Positions 44,695 through 52,933 of a DNA stretch of 64,000 nt are shown here, one piece after another. The translations under genes were made by a program, and so were the position numbers. Position 1 is the stretch's first letter, and every line of letters begins with the position of its first letter. This stretch comes from Pseudomonas sessilinigenes (GTDB lineage Bacteria > Pseudomonadota > Gammaproteobacteria > Pseudomonadales > Pseudomonadaceae): positions 806,001-870,000 of the forward strand of contig NZ_CP027706.1 in NCBI RefSeq assembly GCF_003850565.1, written 5' to 3'. A model generated the notes under the pieces. That model saw nothing but the letters and a program-made list of their open reading frames with translations. It ran no database searches and was not told the origin of the DNA.

Positions 44695-45183
44695 TCAGCG
44701 CAGGTGGCGCCCGGTACGCCACCAGAACACTGCCCCGAGGAAAGCCCCTGAACCGGCGAACAGCGGCAGCATCGGCAGGTAGCTTTGCAGGCTGGTGGCT
44801 GGGGCTTCATCGTCGGGGGCGTCGGTGAAAAAGTCGGGCGAAAACAGGCTCGCCACCACGGGCATCGTCGGCAAGGAACCCAGCACTCCGCAGAACAGGT
44901 AGATCAGCACATGGCGCCAGGCGAAGCGCTGGGCCAGCCAGAAGAACAGCGCGCAAGGAAAGGCGGCCAGGATGCTGACCAGCACGATGATCAGCAGCAT
45001 TGCCTGCACGGCGATGGAAAAGATATCCGCGAGGGTCTGCCACAGCGGCTCGCTACTGCTGGCCAGGATCAATATCGCTACCAGCAGGACGACCGTCAGG
45101 GCCAGCACCGCAATGCCGATGAAGTAAGTGGCAAACCATTCCAGGGGGTGCACGCTGCGAATGGCCGGGAAGTTCTGGGGCAT
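44695..45183 (-). CDS. Predicted membrane protein, unknown function
   Basis: 162 residues with four hydrophobic segments (about 18-42, 55-78, 84-108 region, 135-155). Between helices three and four is an acidic loop (DFFTDAPDDEAPATS). I do not recognise a family. It converges with the reductase gene, four bases apart. The start at 45183 has GGGACTC but no strong ribosome site. Confidence 0.6.
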   Translation of the reverse strand: MPQNFPAIRSVHPLEWFATYFIGIAVLALTVVLLVAILILASSSEPLWQTLADIFSIAVQAMLLIIVLVSILAAFPCALFFWLAQRFAWRHVLIYLFCGVLGSLPTMPVVASLFSPDFFTDAPDDEAPATSLQSYLPMLPLFAGSGAFLGAVFWWRTGRHLR

Positions 45184-45379
45184 GGGAAGAGTCCCTTTCC
45201 GGGAGTTGATGACCGGGCCAGGTTATCGATGGCGACCGCTGCGCTGGGTGGAGTTTGTGTGTGTTTTGTGTGGGAGCGTTTGCCGGTGGATGACAGCTGT
45301 CGCTGAAATACTCTATACAGGTGACGGCTCGCGGCCCCAGTCGCGGGCCTTGTGGTTTCGCCCAGCCAAGGAGATGGAG

Positions 45380-45541
45380 ATGATCAAGTTCCTCAACGTA
45401 ACCGAGTTGCCCCGCACCCCTGTGCATTGCCATGCCGGCTCCGTCAACGGAGCGATCAATGCCTGGGAGCTGAAAAATCGGGCTCTCAATACGAAGGGGT
45501 TTGTTTCATGTCCAAAGAATTACTCGGAGTTTCTGCTGTAG
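45380..45541 (+). CDS. 53-residue ORF with strong ribosome site, possible HutD-like remnant
   Basis: AAGGAG (45368-45373) lies six bases before the ATG at 45380. The first thirty codons have a high-GC third position like real Pseudomonas genes. The start MIKFLNVTELPRTP resembles the opening of HutD/Ves proteins, but the WKNGGG that should follow is absent and the frame ends early. It overlaps the next gene by 34 bases in another frame. It may be a truncated gene or a short coupled leader peptide. The 196 bases before it hold no gene. Confidence 0.35.
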   Translation: MIKFLNVTELPRTPVHCHAGSVNGAINAWELKNRALNTKGFVSCPKNYSEFLL

Positions 45542-45864
45542 GGCTGATGGTGCTGGGCGAGTTCTGCGCCATCTACAGTGAAGTGGTGGTGGCGCGGCTG
45601 GCCCATGCCGGCAACACGGGGAGCTGCGGGCTGCTGGTGCCGGTGCTGATCATGTGCCTGGGCGGGCTTTGCCTGCTGGCGGCCTACTGGCTGGGGTACA
45701 TGGCGGTGGGGGATATCTGGATCGTCACCGTGGTCTCGGTGACTTCGCTGCTGCTCCTGGAGCCGCTGGTGATCTGGGCGCTGTTCCAGCAGATGCCCGG
45801 GCGCGGTGCGCTGATCGGCTTCTGCCTGGGCGCGCTGGGAATGTTGTCCGCGGTGTTCCTGTAA
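45508..45864 (+). CDS. Small four-helix membrane protein of unknown function
   Basis: 118 residues from the ATG at 45508 (GAAGGGG about nine bases upstream). Nearly all hydrophobic in four segments: LLGVSAVGLMVLGEFCAIYSEVVVARL, LVPVLIMCLGGLCLLAAYWLGYMAV, IWIVTVVSVTSLLLLEPLVIWALF and GRGALIGFCLGALGMLSAVFL. Size and topology recall small multidrug-resistance or EamA-half proteins (a glutamate, E19, lies in helix one), but the match is not firm. Translation may be coupled to the overlapping 53-residue ORF. Confidence 0.65.
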   Translation: MSKELLGVSAVGLMVLGEFCAIYSEVVVARLAHAGNTGSCGLLVPVLIMCLGGLCLLAAYWLGYMAVGDIWIVTVVSVTSLLLLEPLVIWALFQQMPGRGALIGFCLGALGMLSAVFL

Positions 45865-45916
45865 TCCGGGGGACGCTCGTTTCGGCCTGGCGGGCAATCT
45901 GCCGGGCCGTTGTCCC

Positions 45917-46699
45917 TCAGTCCCTTGCCTGGGCGAAATAGCGGCTGGGCGCCTGTCCCAATACCTTGCGAAACACGCCACTGAAGGCGCTTGGACTGCT
46001 GTAGCCCAGGTCCGTGGCCACCCGGGTCACGGGCTGGCCATTGCCCAGGCGGACCACCGCCGCCAGCAGGCAGGCCTGCTGGCGCCATTGGACGAAGCTG
46101 ACCCCTGTCTGCTGGCGAAACAGGCGGGTGAACGTGCGTCGGCTCATGCCGGCCCGCCGGGCCATCTCATCGATCGTCCATTCCAGTGATGGCTGTTCCA
46201 GCAAGGCACGACAGGCCTTCATCAGGCGCGGTTCGGCGGGCAGTGGTGCGTTGAGCGGCAGGGCGACCATGGCGCCAATCTCATGCAGGAGCAGGTTCAT
46301 CAACTGACCCTGTATGCCCTGGGGGGCGTAGCGGGGAGGAATGTCCACGGCACGGATCAGCAACTGGCGCAGCAGTTCGGACACCTCCAGCACCTGGCAC
46401 TGGCCAGGCAGGCCCAGTCGGTTGGCTGCACGGACCCGTACATAGGTGTTGAGCATCAGCACCGGCCCGCTCATCTGCATGGCATGGGGGACATCGGCCG
46501 GCACCCAGATCGCCCGTTGCGGTGGTACGACCCAGTTGCCCTGTTCGGTGAACACGCTGATCACTCCCGAGGCGGCGTAGGCGAACTGCCCGCGTCGATG
46601 ACGATGCTCGCCAAAGTGTTGGCCGTCCTGGTAGTGCGTGGCGGTCACCACGGCATCTCGAGGCGTGTTTTCGTAGGGGTCGATATCGGTCGGGTGCAT
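45917..46699 (-). CDS. AraC-family regulator with N-terminal cupin
   Basis: 260 residues. The N-terminal cupin (GQHFGEHRHRRGQFAYAASGVISVFTEQGNWVVPPQRAIWVPADVPHAM) is followed by an AraC HTH pair (WTIDEMARRAGMSRRTFTRLFRQQTGVSFVQWRQQACLLAAVVRL and VTRVATDLGYSSPSAFSGVFRKVLGQAPSRYF). This is the NimR/YbfI-like group. It is divergent from an EamA exporter with 115 bases between and likely controls it. Confidence 0.88.
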   Translation of the reverse strand: MHPTDIDPYENTPRDAVVTATHYQDGQHFGEHRHRRGQFAYAASGVISVFTEQGNWVVPPQRAIWVPADVPHAMQMSGPVLMLNTYVRVRAANRLGLPGQCQVLEVSELLRQLLIRAVDIPPRYAPQGIQGQLMNLLLHEIGAMVALPLNAPLPAEPRLMKACRALLEQPSLEWTIDEMARRAGMSRRTFTRLFRQQTGVSFVQWRQQACLLAAVVRLGNGQPVTRVATDLGYSSPSAFSGVFRKVLGQAPSRYFAQARD

Positions 46700-46814
46700 G
46701 GCCCGAATTTAATTGAATCTGACCTGATACTACAAGCGGGCCATGGCCGCACACGTTGATAGTTCGCTCCCGGTCGGGGAATGACCTGCGACTGTCTTTA
46801 CCGGAGTGTGCGAT

Positions 46815-47687
46815 ATGCAGAACAAACACCTGTTCCTGGCCTTGCTGGTGACAGCTCTATGGGGGCTCAACTTTCCCGTCACCAAGCTCGGTTTGGCCAA
46901 TATCGATCCGTTGTTGCTCACCGCGCTGCGCTTCACCCTGGCAGCGCTGCCCTGGGTGTTCCTGATTCCGCGTCCGCAGGTGGCCTGGGGCTGGCTGGTG
47001 GCCTATGGCTTGATTTTCGGCGTGGCCATGTGGGCTCTGATCAACCTGGGCATCGAGCAGGGCGTCGCTCCAGGAACCGCTTCGCTGTTGATCCAGTTCA
47101 GTGCCTTTTTCTCCCTGGGCTGGGGCGTCCTGCTGTTTGGCGAACGCCTGCGCCTGTCACAGGTGCTGGCCACCGGCTTGGCGGCCTGGGGCTTGCTGCG
47201 GATCGTCGGCGCCAGTCCCGGGCAGGCCACCACCTTGGGTTATGCCTTGCTGTTGGTCAGTGCATTCAGCTGGAGCCTGGGCAACGTCATCATCAAGCGC
47301 TGCGGGGTTCGGGAAGTGTTCGCCTTCGTGGTCTGGGCCAGCCTGTTCGCCCCGTTGCCCTTGCTGGTGCTGACCTGGCTGAGCCACGGCAATGCTCCTT
47401 TCGTGCAGTTGGTCGGAGAAATTTCCTGGACTTCGATCTTTTCGCTGCTGTTCCAGGTCTATGTCGCGACGCATTTCTGTTACTGGGGCTGGAACCTGCT
47501 ATTGCGCGAGTACCCGGTGTCCCGAGTGGCTCCCTTGTCGTTGCTGATTCCGCTGTTCGGTACCGCAGGCTCGATAGTGTTGCTGGGGCAACAGGTGACG
47601 CTCGACGACGGGCTGTCCATGCTCCTGGTGCTGCTGGCGTTGTTGGTGGGCCAGGTGCGCTGGCGGTTTGGGGGTGTGTGGCGATAA
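46815..47687 (+). CDS. EamA-family (drug/metabolite) transporter
   Basis: 290 residues from the ATG at 46815 (CGGAG eight bases upstream). Ten membrane helices in two EamA repeats: LALLVTALWGLNFPVTKLGLANIDPLLLTALRFTLAALP and YALLLVSAFSWSLGNVIIKRCG. Close to YdcZ/EamA (o-acetylserine/cysteine exporter)-type proteins. It exports amino acids, metabolites or drugs by proton antiport. Its regulator is probably the divergent AraC protein. Confidence 0.87.
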   Translation: MQNKHLFLALLVTALWGLNFPVTKLGLANIDPLLLTALRFTLAALPWVFLIPRPQVAWGWLVAYGLIFGVAMWALINLGIEQGVAPGTASLLIQFSAFFSLGWGVLLFGERLRLSQVLATGLAAWGLLRIVGASPGQATTLGYALLLVSAFSWSLGNVIIKRCGVREVFAFVVWASLFAPLPLLVLTWLSHGNAPFVQLVGEISWTSIFSLLFQVYVATHFCYWGWNLLLREYPVSRVAPLSLLIPLFGTAGSIVLLGQQVTLDDGLSMLLVLLALLVGQVRWRFGGVWR

Positions 47688-47799
47688 GTGGGCGAGGAGG
47701 TTTTTTCAAGCCTCGTTCAGGCATCGTTCAGTGATCGCTCCTGCAACATTGCCAGCCTTCCGCCGGGTCTTTGGAACGGCACTTTCTGGTAGAGCGAAG

Positions 47800-49440
47800 A
47801 TGCTTCGAGAAAATCGTTTCGTGGCCCAGGCCTGGGCTGTGTACCTGGTGGCCCTGGTGCTGTTTACCTGGGGCATCTGGGACGAGCAACCCCAGGGGTT
47901 CGATGGCCGCTGGGCGCTGTTCCTGCAGGAAATGTTCCGTCATGGCGCCAGCCTGTTTCCCACCACCTATGGCCAGCCCTACCCGGATTACCCCGGCACT
48001 GCGACGTTTTTCAGCTATCTGTTTGCCCAGGCTTTCGGGGCGCCCAATCACCTGGCCAATGTGCTGCCCACGGCCTTGGCGTCGGCCGGGGTCCTGGCGT
48101 TGTTGTACCGCCTGCTGGCGCCAATGGGGCGAACCTGGGCCTTGCTGGCGGTTTTGCTCACGGCCCTGACCAGCCAGTTGCTGGACAAGTCACGTTCGGT
48201 TTGCCTGGACCAGATGGTGTCGCTGTTGTGCCTGGGCAGCTTCTATTTGTTGCACAGCGGTGAGCAGCTTGGCTCGCGGCTGCGCCAGTGGGCCGTACTG
48301 CCGCTGATGGTGCTGGCCTTCGCCATTCGTGGCCCCCTGGGGGTGGTGGAGGTCTGTGGCGTGGCCTGTTTCTATTGGCTGCTGGGCGATGTTCGAACGC
48401 CTCAAGCGCGCAAGGCGATGTTCATGCGCGTCGTGGGTTACGGCATGGCGGGGTTGGTGCTGCTGGCCGGTTGCTGGTGGTTGTTGATGAAGCTCGCCTA
48501 CATCAGTGGCGGCGACGGTTTTGTCCAGCAGGTCTATGACATGCAGGTGAGGGGGCGCCTGGATGAGAGCGGTGAGCCGTTCTACTTCTACTTCCAGCTA
48601 TCGCTGTACCGCTACTTCCCGGTAGTGCCATTGGCCCTGGCCACGCTCTGGGTTCTACGGCGCCAGTGGGCACGACGCCATGTCGATGCGCAGCTGCAAC
48701 TGGTCCTGCGTCTTGGGGCCTGTGGCCTGATGATCCTGTTCGGGCTTTCCGTACCGAACTTCAAGCGCGCCTATTACATCCTGCCCATGGTGCCGATGTT
48801 CGCTGCCGTGGCGGCCTACGGCCTGCTCAATGCCAAGGGGTGGATGGCCAGGTTGGGCAAGGGCTATCAATGGCTGGTGGCCCTGTTGCCGGGGTTGTGC
48901 ATCGTGGTGCTGTTCATCCTGCGCCACAGCTGGGGCAAACACGGCTACTGGCCACCGGTGTCGATGCCGCTGTTGATCGTGATCTTCGCCTTGCTGCAAG
49001 CGCTGGTGTTGTACCACTGGCGGCGCACCGCAGCGGACCTGGGCAGGCGCCTGGTGCTGCTCAGCGGCCTGGCGCTGGCGGCGCAATGGCTATTGCTGGT
49101 GACGGTGGTGGACCCGGCCAAGGATTTGCAGTTCGATACCCAGGGCTTCGTCTCCCAGGTCGAGCGCTTGCGTGCACAGCAGCCAGGTGCGCTGGTGTTC
49201 TTCAAGCTCGGCCAGGACACCTGGGCGGTGCGCTACATGATGAACCTGGACTATGACGAGCGGCCGTTGTTTGTCAGTGGCGACGCGCCGGAACAGCTGG
49301 ATGAGCTGCCGCATGGCGCTTGGGTGATCGTGGCGCGCAAGGAGCGAGGACTGCTCCAGGGGACTTCGCTGGAGCACCTGCAACCGGTGTACGAGGGGCG
49401 CCTGAACGATAATCCCTGCCTGGTGTTCAAGCTGCCCTAG
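47800..49440 (+). CDS. Second GT39/PMT_2-type membrane glycosyltransferase
   Basis: 546 residues from the ATG at 47800. About eleven hydrophobic segments. The first periplasmic loop carries GIWDEQPQGFDGRWALFLQEMFRHGASLFPTTYGQPYPDYPGTATFFSYLFAQAFG, with the acidic residues expected of dolichyl/undecaprenyl-phosphate sugar transferases, then DKSRSVCLDQMVSLLCLGSFYLLH. C-terminal soluble domain about 440-546. The acceptor and sugar are unknown. It may pair in function with the GT39 protein encoded at 41.2-42.7 kb. Confidence 0.82.
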   Translation: MLRENRFVAQAWAVYLVALVLFTWGIWDEQPQGFDGRWALFLQEMFRHGASLFPTTYGQPYPDYPGTATFFSYLFAQAFGAPNHLANVLPTALASAGVLALLYRLLAPMGRTWALLAVLLTALTSQLLDKSRSVCLDQMVSLLCLGSFYLLHSGEQLGSRLRQWAVLPLMVLAFAIRGPLGVVEVCGVACFYWLLGDVRTPQARKAMFMRVVGYGMAGLVLLAGCWWLLMKLAYISGGDGFVQQVYDMQVRGRLDESGEPFYFYFQLSLYRYFPVVPLALATLWVLRRQWARRHVDAQLQLVLRLGACGLMILFGLSVPNFKRAYYILPMVPMFAAVAAYGLLNAKGWMARLGKGYQWLVALLPGLCIVVLFILRHSWGKHGYWPPVSMPLLIVIFALLQALVLYHWRRTAADLGRRLVLLSGLALAAQWLLLVTVVDPAKDLQFDTQGFVSQVERLRAQQPGALVFFKLGQDTWAVRYMMNLDYDERPLFVSGDAPEQLDELPHGAWVIVARKERGLLQGTSLEHLQPVYEGRLNDNPCLVFKLP

Positions 49441-49506
49441 CGGCTTGGCAGCCATCGCTGCAGAACGTATTTTGGACCTTTGGCCAGGAGCAGGCAGGGA
49501 GCGCTC

Positions 49507-49956
49507 ATGCAGTGTCAGGTACGGAAGGCCGAAGCGGCCGATGCAACGCGGATCAGCCAGGTGATCCTGGCAGCCTTGCTCACCAGCAATGCCCAGGATT
49601 ACCCGGCCAGTGTGATCGAGCGGGTCAAGGCCAGCTTCACTGCGGATGGGGTACTGCACCTGATGCAGAGTCGGCGGATGTTCGTGGCCTTGGTCGATGG
49701 CGCCCTGCTGGGCACTGCGAGCCTGGATGGGCGTGCGGTACGCACGATGTTCGTCGACCCGGCATGGCAGGGGCGAGGCATCGGCCGATGCTTGATGCTG
49801 GCTTTGCAGCAAGCGGCCAGGGAGTCTGGCGAGCAGTCGCTGATCGTCCCGGCCTCGATCACTGCCGAAGGATTTTATGCGCGCCTGGGGTTTCGCACGG
49901 TGCGCGAGCAGCTCGACGGCGAGGAGCGGACGCTGATCATGGAGCGCCCGCTTTAA
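49507..49956 (+). CDS. GNAT-family N-acetyltransferase
   Basis: 149 residues from the ATG at 49507 (CAGGGAG six bases before). VRKAEAADATRISQVILAALLT, ASLDGRAVRTMFVDPAWQGRGIGRCLMLALQQAARE (the R/Q-x-x-G-x-G/A acetyl-CoA loop as QGRGIG) and EGFYARLGFRTV are GNAT motifs. The substrate cannot be read from sequence. A terminator follows the stop by about 15 bases. Confidence 0.87.
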   Translation: MQCQVRKAEAADATRISQVILAALLTSNAQDYPASVIERVKASFTADGVLHLMQSRRMFVALVDGALLGTASLDGRAVRTMFVDPAWQGRGIGRCLMLALQQAARESGEQSLIVPASITAEGFYARLGFRTVREQLDGEERTLIMERPL

Positions 49957-49970
49957 GACGTGGCTACAAA

Positions 49971-50005
49971 AAAAGCCGCGGCCTCCAGGGAGGTCCGCGG
50001 CTTTT
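49971..50005. terminator. Bidirectional terminator between GNAT and cyclase genes
   Basis: AAAAGCCGCGG (49971-49981) pairs with CCGCGGCTTTT (49995-50005), 11 bp, with an inner CCTCC/GGAGG. As before and Ts after make it usable on both strands for these convergent genes. Confidence 0.88.
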
Positions 50006-50024
50006 TCAGGTCTGGATCAGCCGA

Positions 50025-50963
50025 TCAGTGGATCGCTACCGGGTTGATGTTGACCTGGGTCGAGCCTTTGTACAGCGGTTGGCCGAGGACGAACATGAAC
50101 TCCCAGGCCTTGTCCCGCACCAGGGCGCGGCTGTCGATCAGCTCCAGGTTGTAGATACCGTTCTTGGCCAGCATGTACTGGTTGACCGGGAACTCCTGGC
50201 CATCTTTGGCCGGGTAGATTTCCGAGGCCCAGGTGTCGCCGCCGAAGGCCACGATCTGCTTGTCCACCAGCCATTTGGCTGCCTCCATGCCGATGCCGGG
50301 CTCGACCGCGAGGAATTTCTGGTTGTCCTTGCCGATCAGCTCCAGCCAGCCGGTGTTGAACAGCACCACGTCACCCTTGCGGATGCTGATGCCTTGCAAG
50401 TCCAGGGCCTTCTGGATATCGGCGACGGTGAATTCGGTCTTCTCCGGGACGATGGCCTTGCCGTAGACGGCGGTCATGTCCAGCACCACGCCCCGGGTCA
50501 CGATCGGCGGTACCTTCTCGATACCGAGCTTCTTCACGCCCTCGACGCTGACGAAGTCCGCCGCGCGATTGCCGTTGTAGTAGACGTTGTCGATACCGAT
50601 ATGGCCGATACCGTTGAGTTGGGTGCCGACCCCGGTCCAGCCCACTACCAGTTCATCGTTGAAGGTGAACTTGTTGGGGCCCAGGGAGGTGCCGCCGGCT
50701 TCGCCGGGTTGCACGTTGGTCAGGTGGAAGCTGCGATGGCGGAAGGCCGGCAGGTTCTTGTCGATGGGCACTGCCAGCGGGTAGGTCTTGCCGGTCTTGA
50801 TCAGCTTCGCGGCATCGAGCACCGACTGGGCATCCAGCAGGTTGACCGCGCCGATCTCGTCTTGCGCGCCATATTTGGAGGGGTACCACTTCTGGGTATC
50901 GGCGGCATGGGCCGCACCGATGGAAAACAGCAGGGTGAAGGGCAGGATCAAACGATTGAACAT
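50025..50963 (-). CDS. Periplasmic cyclase-family protein (kynurenine formamidase fold)
   Basis: 312 residues from the ATG at 50963 (AAGGA nine bases upstream). A signal peptide MFNRLILPFTLLFSIGAAHA precedes a cyclase-family domain. The classical metal motif HxGTHxDxPxH is changed here to a GTQLNGIGH segment: the second histidine is Gln and the aspartate is Asn. GVVLDMTAVYGK and KGDVVLFNTGWLEL are normal family features. It may hydrolyse a cyclic ester or amide, or use a different metal site. The export signal separates it from KynB. Confidence 0.8.
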   Translation of the reverse strand: MFNRLILPFTLLFSIGAAHAADTQKWYPSKYGAQDEIGAVNLLDAQSVLDAAKLIKTGKTYPLAVPIDKNLPAFRHRSFHLTNVQPGEAGGTSLGPNKFTFNDELVVGWTGVGTQLNGIGHIGIDNVYYNGNRAADFVSVEGVKKLGIEKVPPIVTRGVVLDMTAVYGKAIVPEKTEFTVADIQKALDLQGISIRKGDVVLFNTGWLELIGKDNQKFLAVEPGIGMEAAKWLVDKQIVAFGGDTWASEIYPAKDGQEFPVNQYMLAKNGIYNLELIDSRALVRDKAWEFMFVLGQPLYKGSTQVNINPVAIH

Positions 50964-51142
50964 GGGAAAGTCCTTGGCAAGTTGCAGTGGGGCCAAGGTA
51001 CGTGGCGCAGCCTGGGGGAAACAGGCAGGTATGCTCAATACATTTGTTCGTAGAAGTCAGGAATGCAGGAAGGGGGGCTCATGAGTGGGGTGGCGAGTGT
51101 TCGAATCGCTCTTTCCCCCTTAAATCCGGCTCCTGGCTTTTC

Positions 51143-51628
51143 TCAAGCTTCCCCCCGCAGTTCCTCCACATCGATCTTCTCGTCGCCGATCCAGCGCCGG
51201 GCGCCGCAGCCGTTGCGCGAGTAGATGTCCCCCGGGTTGTTCATCTTGCAATGGTCCATGGACATGCAGCCGCAGCCGATGCATTCCTCCAGGCTCATGT
51301 TCAGCCGTTCCAGCTCGGCGATGCGTTGTTGCACCCGGGCTTTCCAGGTGGCGGACAGGCGCTGCCAGTCCTGGCCCATGGGGGCGTGGTTGTTGGGCAG
51401 GCCGTTGAGCTGCTCGCTGATTTCCTCCAGGGAAAACCCCACGCGCTGGGCGAACACGATATAGGCCACGCGGCGCAGTACCGAGCGAGGGTAGCGGCGG
51501 TGGCCGCTCCCGGCGCGGGCCGAACTGATCAGCCCGCGGGACTCGTAGAAGCGCAAGGCCGACGCATTGACCCCACTGCGTCGGGCGATCTCGGTAATGG
51601 TCAGGTGCGGCTCGCCTTGGGAATACAT
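51143..51628 (-). CDS. soxR: SoxR, redox-sensing MerR-family regulator
   Basis: 161 residues. A MerR winged helix (LTITEIARRSGVNASALRFYESRGLISSARAGSGHRRYPRSVLRRVAYIVFAQRVGFSLEEI) and dimer helix are followed by the [2Fe-2S] site C116-IG-C119-G-C121-x5-C127. All four ligands are present. In pseudomonads SoxR answers redox-cycling compounds such as phenazines and activates efflux pumps and a monooxygenase. It is divergent from a MexEF-like pump with a palindrome between. Confidence 0.95.
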   Translation of the reverse strand: MYSQGEPHLTITEIARRSGVNASALRFYESRGLISSARAGSGHRRYPRSVLRRVAYIVFAQRVGFSLEEISEQLNGLPNNHAPMGQDWQRLSATWKARVQQRIAELERLNMSLEECIGCGCMSMDHCKMNNPGDIYSRNGCGARRWIGDEKIDVEELRGEA

Positions 51629-51646
51629 GATTGCTCCATCGAGGGC

Positions 51647-51677
51647 TTTACTTAAAGTTCACTTTAACTTGTACCGT
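51647..51677 (+). promoter_or_regulatory. SoxR-type promoter in front of the MexE-like gene
   Basis: A perfect 16-bp palindrome TTAAAGT-tc-ACTTTAA (51652-51667) lies between a -35-like TTTACT (51647-51652) and a weak -10 TACCGT (51672-51677). The 19-base spacer is the over-long form that MerR-family activators such as SoxR untwist. It is about 40 bases before the pump gene and 24 bases before soxR. Confidence 0.65.
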
Positions 51678-51715
51678 GCCGACTGAAAAATCAACGTTCG
51701 ATTGTCGGGGAGTGC

Positions 51716-52921
51716 ATGTCCGTGAATTCAGCCCAGCGAGTTCTCTTTCGAGCCCGTGGTGTGTCGCGAGGTGTCGCGTTGTACGGCGTGGTCCTGGCCT
51801 TGGCGGCCTGTGGTGAAACCCAGGCGCCCCCGGCGGCGCAGGCTCCGGAAGTGGAGGTCAGTACCCTGGCCTTGCGCAGCATCCGTGAGTGGGATCAGTT
51901 CAATGGCCGGATCAGTGCGGTGGACAGTGTCGACTTGCGGCCTCGGGTCAGCGGTTACGTCGATCGCGTGGCGTTCCGCGATGGCGAGCAAGTGCGCCGG
52001 GGCCAGGTGCTGTTCGAGATCGATCCGCGTCCCTATCGCGAGGCCCTGGCCAGTGCCGAGGCGCGTTTGCAACAGGCCCAGGCCTCGCTGCGCCTGGCCA
52101 AGGCCCAGGACCTGCGCGGCCAGGCGCTGGTCAAACAGGCGGCGATCTCCCGCGAAGAGAGCGATATTCGCAGCGCCTCCCTGGGCCAGGGAACGGCACA
52201 GGTGAACGCAGCCATCGCCGACGTCGCCATGGCCCGGCTTAACCTGGGGTTCACCCAGGTCCGGGCGCCGTTCGACGGACGCGCCGGACGGGCGCAGATC
52301 ACCGCCGGCAACCTGGCCCAGGCCGATCAGACGATATTGACCACGGTGGTTTCCCAGGACCCGGTGTATGTCTACTTCGATGCCGACGAGCACAGTTTCC
52401 TGCGCTACAGCGAGCAGGCCGCAGCTGGCGCCCGCCCGGGCATTGCCCATCAGGTGCGGGTCGGTCTGGCCAGCCAGCGCGAGAGCTTTCCCCATACCGG
52501 CAAAGTGGACTTCCTGGACAACCGGGTCGACGCCACCACCGGCACCATCCGCGCCCGGGCGGTCCTGCCCAACCCCGATGGCAAGCTGACCCCTGGGCTC
52601 TATGCCCGGGTACGCCTGGAGGGGGCCGGGGAAACCCAGGCATTGCTGGTGGACGATCGCGCGATCCTGACCGACCAGAACCGCAAGTACGTCTATGTGT
52701 TGGGCCCGCAAGACAAGGCGCTGCGCAAGGACGTGACCCTCGGTCGCCTGCTCGATGGCCAGCGAGTGATCGAGTCGGGCCTGGCCGTCGGTGACCAGGT
52801 GGTGGTCAGCGGCGCGCAGAAGATCTTCTACCCGGGCATGCCGATCCGGCCCAAGGAGGTGGCGCCGGCTGCCGCCAAGTCGCCATTGAGCCCTGATGCA
52901 CCGGCGTTGTCGGCCCATTGA
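51716..52921 (+). CDS. MexE-like RND efflux periplasmic adaptor
   Basis: 401 residues. A lipoprotein signal with lipobox LALAAC, then the membrane-fusion pattern of the MexE/AcrA family: WDQFNGRISAVDSVDLRPRVSGYVDRVAFRDGEQVRRGQVLFEIDPRPYREAL, coiled-coil hairpin (about 105-175), RLNLGFTQVRAPFDGRAGRAQITAGNL and VYFDADEHSFLRY. It is closest in pattern to MexE. It joins the inner membrane pump to an outer membrane channel. The pump gene follows after 12 bases. Confidence 0.9.
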   Translation: MSVNSAQRVLFRARGVSRGVALYGVVLALAACGETQAPPAAQAPEVEVSTLALRSIREWDQFNGRISAVDSVDLRPRVSGYVDRVAFRDGEQVRRGQVLFEIDPRPYREALASAEARLQQAQASLRLAKAQDLRGQALVKQAAISREESDIRSASLGQGTAQVNAAIADVAMARLNLGFTQVRAPFDGRAGRAQITAGNLAQADQTILTTVVSQDPVYVYFDADEHSFLRYSEQAAAGARPGIAHQVRVGLASQRESFPHTGKVDFLDNRVDATTGTIRARAVLPNPDGKLTPGLYARVRLEGAGETQALLVDDRAILTDQNRKYVYVLGPQDKALRKDVTLGRLLDGQRVIESGLAVGDQVVVSGAQKIFYPGMPIRPKEVAPAAAKSPLSPDAPALSAH

Positions 52922-52933
52922 CGGAGACGGAAC

